Source of the DNA: Meghimatium bilineatum
Lineage: Eukaryota; Mollusca; Gastropoda; Stylommatophora; Philomycidae
Direction of reading: 5' to 3'
DNA length: 64,000 nt
Assembly: GCA_034231615.1 (NCBI GenBank)
Contig: CM067306.1
Span: 36,562,071-36,626,070, forward strand
Below, piece after piece: positions 44,820 to 63,997 of the stretch. Made by a program: the position numbers and the translations under genes. The stretch's first letter is position 1; every line of letters begins with the position of its first letter. The notes below the pieces were generated by a model, which saw nothing but the letters and a program-made list of their open reading frames with translations, was not told the DNA's origin and did no database searches.

Positions 44820-45930
44820 AAGAGATTTCTGGAGATGGCCCGCGTGGATGCTGAGTATATTGTGGAGTTTGACGCCTCTTTTATTTTATTGGTCCACCGT
44901 TTTCGTGGTCGGCCTCTAGGTCTGCATTAACTATATTTGCGTAGCATAGCTTGCTGTGGTATGTTGTCTGATGGTAGTCTGCTGATGTGTGCAAACCATT
45001 TTATCTGCTGTTTCTTAATATATTCCAAGATTGGAGTGGTTTTGGGTGTGGACATGCCATTTCATGCTGTCACAAGTTTACGTTTATCTTGTGCTGTCGT
45101 TGTCCATGTTTGGCATTGGTAACACAGCTTTGATATAATAATTGTTTTGAATAGTGTTATTCTGATGTTTAAATCTAAATTTTTTTCTCTGAAGATTGGT
45201 GTCATTTGTCCTAGTGCTTGGTATGCTTTACTACATCTATTGTGTATTTCTATGCTGCTCCTGCTGTCTGTTGTTAAATTGCTTCCTATGTGTGTGAATT
45301 ATGTCACTTGTTTAAGTCTGTTGTTTCCAAAATATATGTTGGTGTTTCTTTCTCTTCTTACTTCGTTGTGTTATGTCTCTATATTTATTTTCATGTTAAA
45401 GGTTTGACATGTTTGGTGTAATCTGTCTATTTGTCTTTGTAGTTGCTCTTCTGATGAATCTACTAGTACTTGGTCGTCTGCAAATAGCAATTCGTTTAAG
45501 CTATTCTTCAAATTGTTTTCGTCCGTTGTCTTTGCTACTTTGCAAATGTGATCTATGTATGTTATGAACAATAGGGGGGGGGGATAGTACACATCCTTGT
45601 CTCACTCCCTAGTGAATTTGGAAATTATCCGATGTACCTGTACTCGTTCTTATCTAAAGAACTGAGCATTGACTATTGGTGTATATGCTCTGACATAGGC
45701 TTATCAGATGTTAGGAAATTCCATGTGTCTGTAGTGTTATTCATAGTTGTGCTCTATCAACTCTGTCAAAAGATTTCTCTTGGTTCACGAAAGCCAGATA
45801 TAAGTCTTGGTTATGTTCTGTTGCTCTTTCTGAAAGTTGTTTGAGGGCGAATATTGAGTCTGTGTATGCTTTATATGTCGGTTGCATGGCTCGAAAGGTG
45901 AAGTAAACAAAGAGAAATAAATTGCATGTG
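44820..45930 (-). pseudogene. LINE reverse transcriptase remnant
   Basis: The minus strand, read from 45930 down, has a serine-leucine-rich stretch ending in LLFITYIDHI, then ELLFADDQVLVDSSEEQLQR, the catalytic FADD motif, then FNMKIN. It continues below 45370 with decayed codons (TWTTTAQD-like, a YIKKQQIKWF-like GH motif, RGRPRKRW). Different family from 32110-33710, since the catalytic box is FADD rather than YADD. Stops and frameshifts throughout; a G run at 45573-45582 adds a slip. Confidence 0.8.
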
Positions 45931-46239
45931 CTGTGATTGTTGTAAGAGACAGCTACGGTGGTTTTGGGTGTGGGGTTGTCTAGCCAATCTTATAGATCAG
46001 TGCTGGCAACAGATTTGATGTACGAAGGCTATTAAATATTTTCCCGGACATATTTTTGTTCTGTTTGAAAACTGTTGAAAAACGTGGATTTCAGTAACTT
46101 CCAAAAGTCATAATTTTTTTGTCAAATGTTTCTTGATTTACAGAATATCAAATAGCGTCACGAGTTTGTAAAGACACTATTATAGATATAGTGTAAGCAT
46201 GTTGCCCTCACCATAGGCAGACACTGATTGGGGATTTCT

Positions 46240-46490
46240 CTATCGTGAGGATTGATTTGTTCGCCCCGTACTCAAGACGGCAATTTTCTAATCCGTCTTG
46301 TAACGTCATGTTTACAAAGTGGGATTTTTTTTCAGATATCCCTGGGGATTATCGCTTGAAGTTACGGAGTTCTATCAATGGTACGCCCGAAAGGCGGCGT
46401 ACCGGTTCGTTTGGAGGGACGGACTACATCTAGAGAAACCCGAGTGCAATGAAGTCCATTCTCTGCTTATTGTTAGCCTTTTTTTGCAAT
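46240..46490 (+). mobile_element. tRNA-related SINE, head decayed
   Basis: Body TGGGATTTTTTTTCAGATAT, CCCTGGGGATTATCGCTTGA, then GTACGCCCGAAAGGCGGC and ATGAAGTCCATTCTCTGCTT match 61689-61985. The tRNA-like head is barely recognisable. A minisatellite starts right after it. Confidence 0.75.
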
Positions 46491-46493
46491 TGA

Positions 46494-47395
46494 ATGTAAA
46501 TGGTAAGTTTGTGTATGATCGCCAGGGGTTCATCTCTGCTACACTGCGTATAAATGGTATGTTTAGTGTGATCGTCTGGAGTTGATCGCTGCTTCACTGG
46601 GTATAAATGGTATGTTTAGTGTGGTCGTCTGGAGTTGATCGCTGCTTCACTGGGTATAAACGGTATGTTTAGTGTGATCGTTGCTTCACTGGGTATAAAC
46701 GGTATGTTTAGTCTGATCGCCTGGAGTTGATCGCTGCTTCACTAGGTATAAATGGTATGTTTAGTGTGATCGTTGCTTCACTAGGTATAAATGATATGTT
46801 TAGTGTGATCGTTGCTTCACTGGGTGTCAATGGTATGTTTAGTGTGATCGATGCTTCACTGGGTGTAAATAGTATGTTCAGTGTGATCGCCTGGAGTTGA
46901 TCGCTGCTTCACTGGGTATAAATGATATGTTTAGTGTGAGCGCTTCTTCACTGTGTATAAACGGTATGTTTAGTATGATCGCTGCTTCACTGGGTATAAA
47001 CGGTATGTTTAGTGTGATCGCTGCTTCACTGGGTATAAACGGTATGTTTAGTGTGATCGCTGCTTCACTGGGTATAAACGGTATGTTTAGTGTGATCGTT
47101 GCTTCACTGGGTATAAATGATATGCTTAGTGTGATCGTTGCTTCACTGGGTATAAATGGTATGTTTAGTGTGATCGTTGCTTCACTGGGTTAAACGGTTG
47201 TTTAGTGTGATCGCCTGGAGTTGATCGCTGCTTCACTGCGTATAAATGGTATGTTTAGTGTGATCTCCTGAAGTTGATATCTGCTTCACTCGTTATAAAT
47301 GGTATGTTTAGTGTGATCGCCTGGAGTTGATGGCCTCACGGGTATAAATGGTATGTTTAGTGTGATCACCTGGAGGTGATCGCTGCGTCACTTGG
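46494..47395. repeat. 39/53 bp minisatellite with optional 14 bp module
   Basis: Short unit (39 bp) GGTATGTTTAGTGTGATCGT plus TGCTTCACTGGGTATAAAT; long unit (53 bp) is the same with an extra GCCTGGAGTTGATC between the GATC and the TGCTTC. About 20 units mix the two lengths. The module ends repeat GATCG, which would allow gain or loss by slippage. Confidence 0.93.
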
Positions 47396-47552
47396 TATAT
47401 GTGTTTGGAATACAACTTTTAGTACTAGGAATTTAGTCAATTACCCCCCCCCCCTTTTTCACCACCAAACGATTTTTCACAAGGGCATCACATTTCTCAA
47501 CATAAAGAGAAACACACACGATAATCGGCGAATTTTTTTTGTTGAGTTGAAC

Positions 47553-47555
<3 letters not shown>

Positions 47556-47600
<45 letters not shown>
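47556..47600. repeat. CT microsatellite
   Basis: Uninterrupted CT run of about 45 bases. Confidence 0.98.
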
Positions 47601-47601
<1 letters not shown>

Positions 47602-47737
47602 TACTGAAGCCGCTTCTAAGGCCCTGTTGACAGCCAATAGCCTTTCTGACGAAAGCACAATCTCCCCTCATTTAAGTAGAAAAAGTGACACCAGAACACA
47701 TAAGATTTGTCTCATAGGCATGGTTGTGTTACTGGAG

Positions 47738-47850
47738 TCCATGTAGGTATGCTTAGTCCCCGAAGGAAGGCATGTATGCATTGTCAATATCCCAGCATAA
47801 TCCTACCAGGAGAGTAATATTATACCTCTGGGCCAACTAATACCTCCGTC
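47738..47850. repeat. Dispersed repeat, copy 2
   Basis: Partner of 7395-7530 in the same orientation. Confidence 0.5.
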
Positions 47851-47856
47851 TGTTTA

Positions 47857-48288
<432 letters not shown>

Positions 48289-48289
48289 T

Positions 48290-49120
48290 CTGACACATTG
48301 ACAAATGTCCATAATCGTGAAATTCATGTGACTTGAAATATCTCCAATGTTTACATCCGTCGCTGACTTGAGTGGCACTTCATGACATTATCAGTGGAAA
48401 TAGTGCACTTCAGAGGAAAAGAGTGGGTGTCTTGATTTTATGATTATAGTGGGCGTTTTAATTTTTTTTCCCCAATGATATTGAATAATATGCCAGTAGT
48501 CATCCAATGAGCCATGAATTCAATGAACCAGTGATTGACATTTGATGTGCTAGTGATTGACATCAGATGAAGATGAAACAGGAAGGAATTGTCTTGAGGT
48601 CGGCAATCAATATGTCTGATTCAGCGCCAAAAATCTTACTAAGAGATTAACTTTGTAACTACCACTTTCTGGTGTGCATTATATGTTCTCAAACACACAT
48701 GGCAATGACAAGACATACACACTAGCAAAGAAGAGAGCAAGAGAAACCATGCACACACAAAAAAACCATGCACAAAATTAAAATTATGTTGAAGTCTGTT
48801 AACAAAGAGACTTGGCTGAGCAGGCTGAATAAGAAACACCGGGAGGAAAATCTACAAATCTATGACCAGCACAAATTCCAAAGGGTATCATCTTCCGACT
48901 GGTATACATGTACAGCTTAACAATCACCTGAACAGAATACAACCACAATACACGCCAGGGTGCCAGCTGGGCATTAATCCCTACAAAACTATCGACCACC
49001 ACCTTTTTTAATGTCCAGCACTGGATAATGTCACAAAAATGCTCCCTCCAAGGCCAGATGAATGAAACACATTATATGGAACACAACAACAACTCACAAA
49101 CACATGCATAAATCAAACAG
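48290..49120. other. No recognised gene upstream of innexin
   Basis: AT-rich sequence; no clear promoter element or first exon that I can support. A TGATTGACAT direct repeat at 48532 and 48553 is short. Confidence 0.4.
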
Positions 49121-49126
49121 TTTCAT

Positions 49127-49160
49127 TGGGTCAAAGGTTATGGACCGCTTGATCAACAAC
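49127..49160 (+). repeat. Short dispersed 3' end around CC(A)TGG, copy 3
   Basis: TGGGTCAAAGGTTATGGACC then GCTTGATCAAC and a CAACCAAACAAC tail. Lies about 300 bp before innexin exon 1. Confidence 0.65.
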
Positions 49161-49466
49161 CAAACAACTAACCTTATATATTCAACAGGATTGATGTACA
49201 ATTTTTCTGTATATGCTGGTCTGCAAGTCGGAAAAGCTAGAGAGACAATGAAATAGCCACAATGGATATGAAATTGGAGTTCCAAAATCCAACACAGATC
49301 AACCACTTAGCTTTATCAAGGTTAATGAAGTAGGCCTATATAAGAAATGCCTAGAAATTCAACAAAAGCTAAAAGGTAATGTCCAGCACAGTACATGCAT
49401 CACTGATTTTATTTATTTATTTGTGCATCCAACAAAATTGATATATTTTATTTATTGAACAGAAAT

Positions 49467-56676
<7,210 letters not shown>

Positions 56677-56737
56677 AAGGTCAATGTGATGTTTCCATAA
56701 TGTGGATTGGTTTTTTGGTTAAAAGTAATTCTTTTGG

Positions 56738-56850
56738 TACGTTACGCTACTTTCAACAGTAATCTAACTAGGTTATATCAGAACTTCTAACCTCATAAAA
56801 ATTGAGGTTGCGGTTCTGGTATTCCAGTCACCATGACCTCTAGAGATATA
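56738..56850. repeat. Dispersed repeat in innexin 3' UTR, copy 2
   Basis: Matches 24340-24455: TACGTTACGCTACTTTCAAC, AGGTTATATCAGAACTT, AATTGAGGTTGCGGTTCTGG and CAGTCACCATGACCTC. Lies between the stop codon and the AATAAA, so it is probably transcribed. Confidence 0.6.
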
Positions 56851-56920
56851 TTTTATAACCATAAATGAAGACTTTCCTAAAAGTATGAATGGATTGTTGA
56901 CACTATTGTAAATGTATCAG

Positions 56921-56926
56921 AATAAA
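56921..56926 (+). promoter_or_regulatory. Possible innexin polyadenylation signal
   Basis: A canonical AATAAA lies 245 bp after the innexin stop codon. It is the first canonical signal I saw downstream; with this base composition chance occurrence is possible. Confidence 0.4.
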
Positions 56927-57149
56927 TATAAATGGCATATTTACTAAAGAAAATTTAACAAAAGCACATCTGAGAATGATATTTTCGTTGAGACCTTCCT
57001 TAGTTATCTGATGATACTTTTGTTGAGACCTTAGTTTTATTGATTTTTATTCTAACTGTAAAATATTGAAACCAGAAAAATACTCCATTGAGCATTGAGA
57101 ACAATTTTCAAAACAAAATGGTTTTGTTAAAATTATTCTGCTTGATTTT

Positions 57150-57295
57150 CACTTCTAGAATAATCTTTCTAGCTTACATAATTTCATAATTCCATCTAGT
57201 TATAAACAATTTATACGTGCTAGAATTATTTTCTAGCTTACATAATTTCATAACGTCTCCGTCTTTTTGTAAACAATTTATATCTGTTATAATTT
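57150..57295. repeat. 64 bp tandem duplication
   Basis: TTCTAGCTTACATAATTTCA and following bases at 57167 and 57231. Confidence 0.8.
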
Positions 57296-57389
57296 GTTGT
57301 TAATGAAATTGAATACTAGGAGTCATAGAAGAATGGTTTATGCTTATAGTTCAGTGGTATAAGATTGATTCTCAGCTGAAACTTTTTTT

Positions 57390-57530
57390 CCTTCTGCGAT
57401 CATTCTCAAAGCTCTGCAGATTAACAGGATAGTCTAAAGAACGGAATGCATCATGATTTACAGCTCAGCTGCAATGCAACTTCTGTGCCTTTTGGCCTGA
57501 CACATCTGACTTCAGCATGACCTCTTGAAG
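57390..57530 (-). mobile_element. GAA-tailed retroposon, long form, partial
   Basis: CCTTCTGCGATCATTCTCAA, then TTAACAGGATAGTCTAAAGA, then TTTTGGCCTGACACATCTGA. The head half is absent. Confidence 0.75.
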
Positions 57531-57582
57531 TGACTACACAAATGAAAGTAGTTAATAATTACTAAGTTTATTTTTGTAGGAT

Positions 57583-57875
57583 CTCCATGATTTGTAGCGG
57601 TTAAGCCATTTGCTTTGTGTTCAAGAGGTCTCAGGTTCAAATCTGGTTTGTGATGTCATATCTACAAATGATTTAAAAAAAATTTATATGAGGATTGCCG
57701 CTTGAAGCTACAAAATTACATGCTGTGAGTTGTACTCTTAGAAGTCATTGTGCCACTTTGTTTTGAGGACGGAATACATATCGGGAAACATGAGTACAGC
57801 GAAGTCAATCCTTAACATTTTTGACCCTCTTTTAAGTTTACCTTTCAACGCTTCAAAAATTACTGGGGCTGCTTT
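57583..57875 (+). mobile_element. tRNA-headed SINE
   Basis: Head GATCTCCATGATTTGTAGCG, GTTAAGCC and TCAGGTTCAAATCTGG (B box); body TTATATGAGGATTGCCGCTT, GAGGACGGAATACATATC and GCGAAGTCAATCCTTA. Same family as 61689-61985, more diverged. Confidence 0.8.
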
Positions 57876-57879
57876 TAAC

Positions 57880-58335
57880 TCATTATGCATGTTTTTAAAA
57901 GACACTATATTTTAATAATTGTTCTATTATTTAGGTTTGAAATGTATGTGATATTACATTTAAAGGCAGCATTCGGATCACCTTGACTGGACAGTAGATA
58001 ATATTGCAGAATGAACCCAACATTTGTTTGTAAATGTTTGGCATACTCCCTCTGAGTAGAAGGCTAAGGCACTGCATTTAGCTGAAAGCTGAAGTCTTCA
58101 GGGCATGAAAGAAAGCTTAGAATAATCACTCTACTGCACATAGAAAGTAAGAGCAAGTTGCTTGCAATTCCTGGGGATAATGATACACAAACAAACATAA
58201 GTGTTTGGAACACACACTTGTATCACTCTGTCAATTCAGAGTTGTGAATATTACACAATATAATGACTTGTTCAAGTTGCCAATGTGTCTTAGTTGAGAA
58301 AAATGTTGATTGAAGTCTGTTATCTTGGCACAGAG
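57880..58335. other. No recognised feature
   Basis: Ordinary sequence without repeats or motifs that I recognise. Confidence 0.4.
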
Positions 58336-58340
58336 TCAAT

Positions 58341-58560
58341 GCGCAATTTCAGCCATATAGACTGCTGCACATGTGCATCGGGGAGGGGGGGGGGCACAAT
58401 TTCTGCCATATAGGCTGCTGCACGTATGTGTCTGGGGCACAATTTCTGCCACATAGGCTGCTGCACGTATGTGTCTGGGGCACAATTTCAGCGATATAGA
58501 CTGCTGCACCTATGTGCCTGGGCCCAATTTTTGCCATATAGACTACTGCTCCTGGGTGTC
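58341..58560. repeat. 43 bp minisatellite, 5 copies
   Basis: GCACAATTTCTGCCATATAG plus GCTGCTGCACGTATGTGTCTGGG, period 43. A G run of about 13 sits between units 1 and 2. Confidence 0.92.
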
Positions 58561-58561
58561 A

Positions 58562-58812
58562 GGTGTGTGGGGAACAAAGAGTAGTGACCCTTTTCCTGCC
58601 ATGCATGTCATCTGAGGTGAATGAGGTTGAGTTGGCTGTACCATCCCATAGGAGTCAGATGAACCCAAAAGCCATGCTGAAGTTGGATGTCAGGCCGAAA
58701 TGAACATATATGGCAGCCATGCCATAAACCATGACATAATGCATTCCGCTCTTTGAACTACATCCTGCTAATCTACAGGAGTTTGAGAATTAATGCAGAA
58801 GAAGAAGACTTG
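58562..58812 (+). mobile_element. GAA-tailed retroposon, long form
   Basis: GTGTGGGGAACAAAGAGTAG, then ATGAGGTTGAGTTGGCTGTA, then GAAGTTGGATGTCAGGCC, then CATAAACCATGACATAATGC, then ACTACATCCTGCTAATCTAC, ending GAAGAAGAAG. Confidence 0.88.
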
Positions 58813-59171
58813 TGACTTACAGTCTTAGAGAGGTTGAAATTAACAGACTTAGATATACTGTTCTGAAAGGTGCAAAACATTTGAATTTCAAGCTTTCAAC
58901 ATGAAGAAATCTTGATGTTTTTACTATACACGTATTGTATAACCGGTTGAGAGGTTGTCTGTACACTTGTACAGAATGACCAAGGTGTCTAATTCGATTT
59001 TAGCTGCACACAGTTGGGTATCAAGATTGTTCAGAAAGCAAGAGCAACATACTGAATGTAAAATATTGCATAGAAAATCACTATAGCCAAAAAAAAGGCT
59101 TCTATGTCCTAATAGGATTTTTACCAACTTTATAATAAATCAAATGAGTATGAAAAAACCAGCACACTTAG

Positions 59172-59375
59172 AGTGTTCGTTCTGAAATTCCCAATGGATC
59201 TCTCTTGTAGCAGGACAATGGTCCGACTAGATTTTCAGCAGGATTTTTATTGGCCACTGCCATACTGGTATACCAAAATCCTAATCCGCATCAATTATAT
59301 CACGTAGTCCAGGAAATAAGGATGCCTTGTGTTGCTGTTTTATTTGTGCCAATATCCTTACACATCTGACTTTGG
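59172..59375 (-). mobile_element. GAA-tailed retroposon, short form, with insert
   Basis: TTCTGAAATTCCCAATGGAT, then TTGTAGCAGGACAATGGTCC, then after about 60 extra bases CACGTAGTCCAGGAAATAAG and GTGCCAATATCCTTACACAT. The extra part (TACCAAAATCCTAATCCGCA, TCAATTATATC) has a relative at about 60708-60745. Confidence 0.7.
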
Positions 59376-59439
59376 GTGATCAACAATTTTAATTTATGGA
59401 ACTAATATCCACCTTATATGTGACATGTTCTTTACATAA

Positions 59440-59935
59440 CTTTTTCCTCACTGCCACTCTGTAAGCCTCTTGGTTCTGTGCAAGTTGTCTTGCTTAATGT
59501 CATATTCAAAAGATGTTCTCGAATTCCTGGCTGTCTTTTTTTGGGCTCTTTTTTTCTTACCGGGAACCTTTTTTTTCCATGATTAATCTTTCTTATCTGG
59601 AATTTTTTCTTTCCAAGATTAATCTTTTTACCTGGAACTTTTTCCTTCACCGATTAATTTTTCTTACCATTACCCATTATGTCCCTTTATATGCCCAAAA
59701 TATGTTAGACAGTTTTTAAAACTGTTTTGAGAAAACATTCTTCAATGATCAGAATTTTCATGATATCTTTGTTTAATCTTTTCTCTGTCCAAGATATTTT
59801 TAGGACCTCTCTATAGCATTTCAATTCAAAGTCTGATATCTGTGAGATAAGGATGTTCTTATCATGGTGCATAGAGGGCCCATCATTATCATATAGAATA
59901 TCCTGGACAGGATAGAGCATCCATCACAGCCAATC
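59440..59935 (-). pseudogene. LINE C-terminal remnant
   Basis: The minus strand reads FELKCYREVLKISWTEKRLN, KDIMKIL, then the YFGH-type KTV-HILGI and a lysine-rich stretch (KEKVPGKKINLGKKKFQIRK) formed by repeats of a GTAAAAAGATTAATC-like unit. Heavily broken. Confidence 0.7.
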
Positions 59936-59939
59936 AAAA

Positions 59940-60140
59940 CTTCTGCCAATCTTGAGTTAATCTTCGTGCTTCTGTGTCTTGTTCAGCTGGTCTTTCATAT
60001 CGTGTGTCCATTTTTGTGTGGCCTCTTTTTCATTACCTTGGAATAAGCCCCTCCATTATGGTTTTTTCTAGGCTATCATGTCATATGATGTGGCCAAAAT
60101 ATTGTAATTTTCTAGAGAGAACTTTGTTTGGCCAGTTGTA
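59940..60140 (-). pseudogene. LINE C-terminal fragment
   Basis: The minus strand reads PNKVLSRKLQYFGHI, LEKTIMEGLIP and KRGHTKMDTRYERPAEQDTE. Same LINE group as 33455-33682 (SRKLQYFGHIKRDDNLENTI). Confidence 0.7.
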
Positions 60141-60144
60141 CATA

Positions 60145-61590
60145 GAGTGCTCAAATTTAAAATTTCAATTTATTTCTAGCTATATGAATTCTATATGAAT
60201 TGAGAACAAACAAAACATGCTGTTGTTACAAATATGTTCATAAAAAAATGGTTGATGTTAAAACTGAAAAACTTGTATGGAGTACATTTACAGAAAAGAG
60301 CACCAAAAAAATGCATGTCCTTGTGAATCAACAACGAAAATTTGAACAAATAATGCACATAAATACCTTATTTTTGTACACAGTTATTTGAATATTGCTC
60401 ATAATATGTTCACATTTTTTTCAATGCTGCCTTCCAACTAGTTTTGTGAATACAATTAATGCAACATGAACTATTGTTCAGTAACTGCAGTAGCCATTTG
60501 TCAAACGTGAATGCTTATAAGAGTCAATTTATGATGTTTAAATTGTTCTATTGTATGCAGTGTTCAGGATAATTACATGAAAGATGATCCTTAACTGACC
60601 ATCTAGTTAACTTTTTAAAGTCCACATTTTGAAAAATTATTGGAATGTTTCATGCAACATTTGCACCTTTCTGAATTTTCTCAAACTTCCACTGCAGTAC
60701 TAGTAGACAAAAATCCTACTCTGCATCCATTATATCTCAAGTGGAAGAAAGATATTCATATTGAACACCTCTAATAACTTTAATACTACTAATAATAACA
60801 GTCAATCACATGCAATGACAACAAGTTTCTTGTGGGTACAGTAGCCAATCTCATGCTCAACCTTTCTTAGTTGCCATGTTTGATATGCATGGAAAGTTAT
60901 AATGTTACTATTCATTGCCTAAATTAAGTCAACGGAGGAAAATATCTTTAACTCAAGGCATTGTATGTGCCTCATTCATAGTGATATTCAGCTCGTCTGA
61001 TATTTCTATGGGCTACTTTTAAAACAATCTTACAACCATTGAATCTAAATAGCATTACTTGAATAATTGTAACATGCCTAATGAGACATCATTGTAAATA
61101 TTGAGATCTACTTAAAAAAAGGGCACCAGAAATTAATGTTTATTGAATAAAGGAGACCGTTGTATAGGTATTATTTTATGAGCTTTTTTTCTTTTCAGAA
61201 CACGCCCAATTTTTTTTTTTCTACGGGTTACTCAGAAATGACACCAAAGACTTGTTTTGAAACAAGACACTTTTTTAAAGAAACACTGAGACTGAATTTT
61301 TCAAAGGTCACTCAAAGACGTTTCACTATATAATAGAAGCGTCACAACAAATATATAATATTTTTGACTTTTGTAATAAAAAAGCCCCACAAAAGATATA
61401 AATTTCCTGTAAACCTGGGATACAAATTTCCTAGATATAAATATCATTAATATAAATATATTAATATATATAGAATATAAATATCCTGGAATATAAATTT
61501 CCTGTAAATCAATGGTCCCTCACCAAAGACACAATTTTTTGCAATCCAAGGTTCTCATAGTAGTCCTCACTAAGACACAATCCATCACTT
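60145..61590. other. No recognised gene
   Basis: AT-rich. A 63-codon open stretch at 60200-60391 has no motif. Loosely repeated AATATAAAT blocks at 61430-61500. Nothing else. Confidence 0.4.
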
Positions 61591-61593
61591 CTA

Positions 61594-61634
61594 TTGCTGA
61601 TCCAGCGGTCCATGGGCTCATGGCCTTTGACCCA
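61594..61634 (-). repeat. Short dispersed 3' end around CCATGG, copy 4
   Basis: TTGCTGATCCAGCGGTCCAT, then GGGCTCATGGCCTTTGACCC. Nearly identical to 10064-10104 but without the GGTT run. Confidence 0.75.
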
Positions 61635-61688
61635 CTCACTTCTATTAAACAAGGGACCCTCACAAAAGACAAATGTTTTTGTTAAAGA

Positions 61689-61985
61689 AATTGAGGATCT
61701 CCTTGGCTTAGTGGTTAAGCTGTTTGCTTTGTACTCAAAAGGTCACTGGTTTGAATCCTGCTTGTGGCATTTTGCTTATAAAGTGGATTTTATTTTTGAA
61801 GATCCCTGGGGATTATCACTCGATGCAATGGAGTTATTGTGTTATGAATGGTACTCTCAGCAAGTGGCATGCCGCTTTTTTTTTTTAGAGATGGAGTACA
61901 TATGGGGTAACTTAGGTACAATGGAAGTCAATCCTCTACTCCTATCCTATTGAGCCCTTTTAGCTCTGTAAAAGGAAGGAGCACT
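61689..61985 (+). mobile_element. tRNA-headed SINE
   Basis: Head GAGGATCTCCTTGGCTTAGT (A-box-like TTGGCTTAGTGG) and CACTGGTTTGAATCCTG (B box); body GATCCCTGGGGATTATCACT, GAGATGGAGTACATATGGGG and AAGTCAATCCTCTACTCC. Best copy of its family; the others are at 46240 and 57583. Confidence 0.85.
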
Positions 61986-61989
61986 CATC

Positions 61990-62525
61990 ACAAACTATTT
62001 TTTTTATACAGTAACCCTCACAAGACACATTTTCCTGTAAAGCAACAACACACAAAACACACTATACTTTGGAACGTCTTCTATGAGAACAAGATATCGC
62101 ACAATTTTATGTAAATAATGCTACCTACTTGTTTTTATTGATATTTTCAAATACTTTCCTCATACAATAATGGGTCCAAATTTTGTTTTTAATATTTGTA
62201 ATTTTATTTGTCTTTACATTTTATTTAAACCTTTCCCTTTCCCACCCCCACCAAATTTTTCATTGTTCTATTGGTTGGGTATTTTGCATTTGATGTGTGT
62301 TGCAATTCACTGTGAGTGTGCAAGAGACATCTGTATTTTAACATATACATACCTTATGTGACCTGTTTTTTGACCTGTTTTTGATGCATTTATTATGTAA
62401 ATATACAGATACTAAAAAATATATGCACATGCGCAGATTTACAGTAATATATACAATGTTGCTGTCAAGTTTGACCACATATTTTCCATGCGTTCATTCT
62501 TTTGTGGTATGTATTGTACTTCAAA
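61990..62525. other. No recognised feature
   Basis: AT-rich; nothing identified. Confidence 0.4.
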
Positions 62526-62529
62526 AATA

Positions 62530-62660
62530 TGTACTCTCTTGGATAATTGATGGAAGCTAAGATATTGTAGTGGTAAACCTAAGATGATTGATGAAAGCTG
62601 AGATATTGTAGTATTAAGTCTTAGATGATTGATGGAAGCTGATATTATAGTGTTACGTTA
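62530..62660. repeat. About 46 bp tandem repeat, 3 copies
   Basis: GATTGATGGAAGCTGAGATA, then TTGTAGTRNTAA, three diverged copies. Confidence 0.8.
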
Positions 62661-62692
62661 TTTTAGTGTTACAGTCATTAGGGAAGGGGGGT

Positions 62693-62836
62693 GTTTTTTC
62701 TCAAATTCCCAACGGATCTCACTTGTAAGATGTTCCTATTAGATTTCCAGCAATACATAGTCCAGAGAGCAGAAAGGCATTGTGTCGCCATTTTATTTGT
62801 TCCAATGGCCCGACACATTTGAGTTTGGCGTAGTCA
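62693..62836 (-). mobile_element. GAA-tailed retroposon, short form, tail lost
   Basis: TCTCAAATTCCCAACGGATC, then AGATTTCCAGCAATACATAG, TCCAGAGAGCAGAAAGGCAT, then CCAATGGCCCGACACATTTG. Confidence 0.78.
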
Positions 62837-62839
62837 TAC

Positions 62840-63500
62840 AAAACCTCACAGTCATTCAAAAGACCCACAAAGCCATTTTAAAAATGCCACAAACTAATTA
62901 AAAAAATCTTGAGATCATATAAATCCCCATGTCAAACAAAAGTCCCATGCAGTCATTCAAAATCAGTGATATAAAAATTTCACATTCATACATAAATGGC
63001 ACAATGTCTGAATAAATATCTTTCACAGCAGATAGATATATTTATGAGTTATAATAATTCAATCCAGAAATGACAAATCAAGTGTTCAAGACTTATATAT
63101 TCTTTTAATAGATTTGCATCTTGACATTTCTTTACAGTTGTATTACCGCACTTCTTTAATATTCTCATTGAATATTTTGCAAAATAGTGTTATGATAGCT
63201 TTTTACATCCGTCAGTGCGATCAGGAAGCAGGCCAGTGTAGAATTTCACATGGATTACGAGGCCCTCCAATTGGTTAAATTGCTGAGACACACAGTCCCT
63301 ATGTTTTGCACATGATTGCTTGTCGAGTAGATTTTATGGAGAAAGTGCCTTTGCACCAACCACCCTCTCAGCCTTGTTGATTAATTCCAATGGGAAAGCA
63401 ATGCAATATTCTTGGAAACATGCAGGAGATGTTAGGTGATGTTTTAATACACTGTCAAACGCCATAGGGTCTTCCCTCTGTATTTTCTGTAGGGGTTTAC
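62840..63500. other. No gene recognised; possible upstream part of the RNase H remnant
   Basis: 63200-63500 contains scattered coding-like words in several frames but nothing I can assign. Confidence 0.35.
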
Positions 63501-63519
63501 TCTCTTAGTCTGAGACACT

Positions 63520-63997
63520 ACCATGATAATCCGCTTGGCAGTTGGCATTGCTTCTTATATTGCTAGGAAATATAATCTGAAAATTATGAAAAAGTTGACA
63601 TCAATGATGCGAGGATTACACTACCAAACATGGCTTCAAAAGTTATGTTGTAATGGGGGACACCTTATGTTGACAGGTGTAGAATATAAAACTGTAATGT
63701 GGCATTTCTATAAACAAGTACATGTACTTGAAAGCAAGCAGGAATTATGACACATACTTGTTTAAGTTGGTCTATCTACACTTATGGTGGCTGGAGTCGA
63801 TGACAAAGTCTGTTCTGAAGAGATCTTTCATTTTTGTGCCAGCATATATGGGTAGTAGGGACAATGAAAAAGCAGACAGACATGCCAACCTAACTGCATT
63901 GACAAGTGGTAGTTTGACTGACCATACTAATTTGAATGCAGCCAAAGAGTTAGACCATTGGGGAAAGCAGTTTGTGTTTCTTTTTATGTGTAGATGA
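63520..63997 (+). pseudogene. Retroelement RNase H remnant, cut by window edge
   Basis: The final frame reads FIFVPAYMGSRDNEKADRHA, the C-terminal RNase H motif (VPAH.G..GNE.AD) with Y for the catalytic-region H and D for G, then NLTALTSGSLTDHTNL, AAKELDHWGKQF and a stop. Upstream (63523-63750) another frame continues at lower similarity, so a frameshift separates them. It differs from the RNase H at 11740 and 43565. May extend past the window. Confidence 0.6.

Noticed and set aside
46897-47193. 98-codon frame repeating ASLGINGMFSVI
   Set aside because: The 39 bp unit is a multiple of three; the 53 bp units break the frame. No evidence for a protein.
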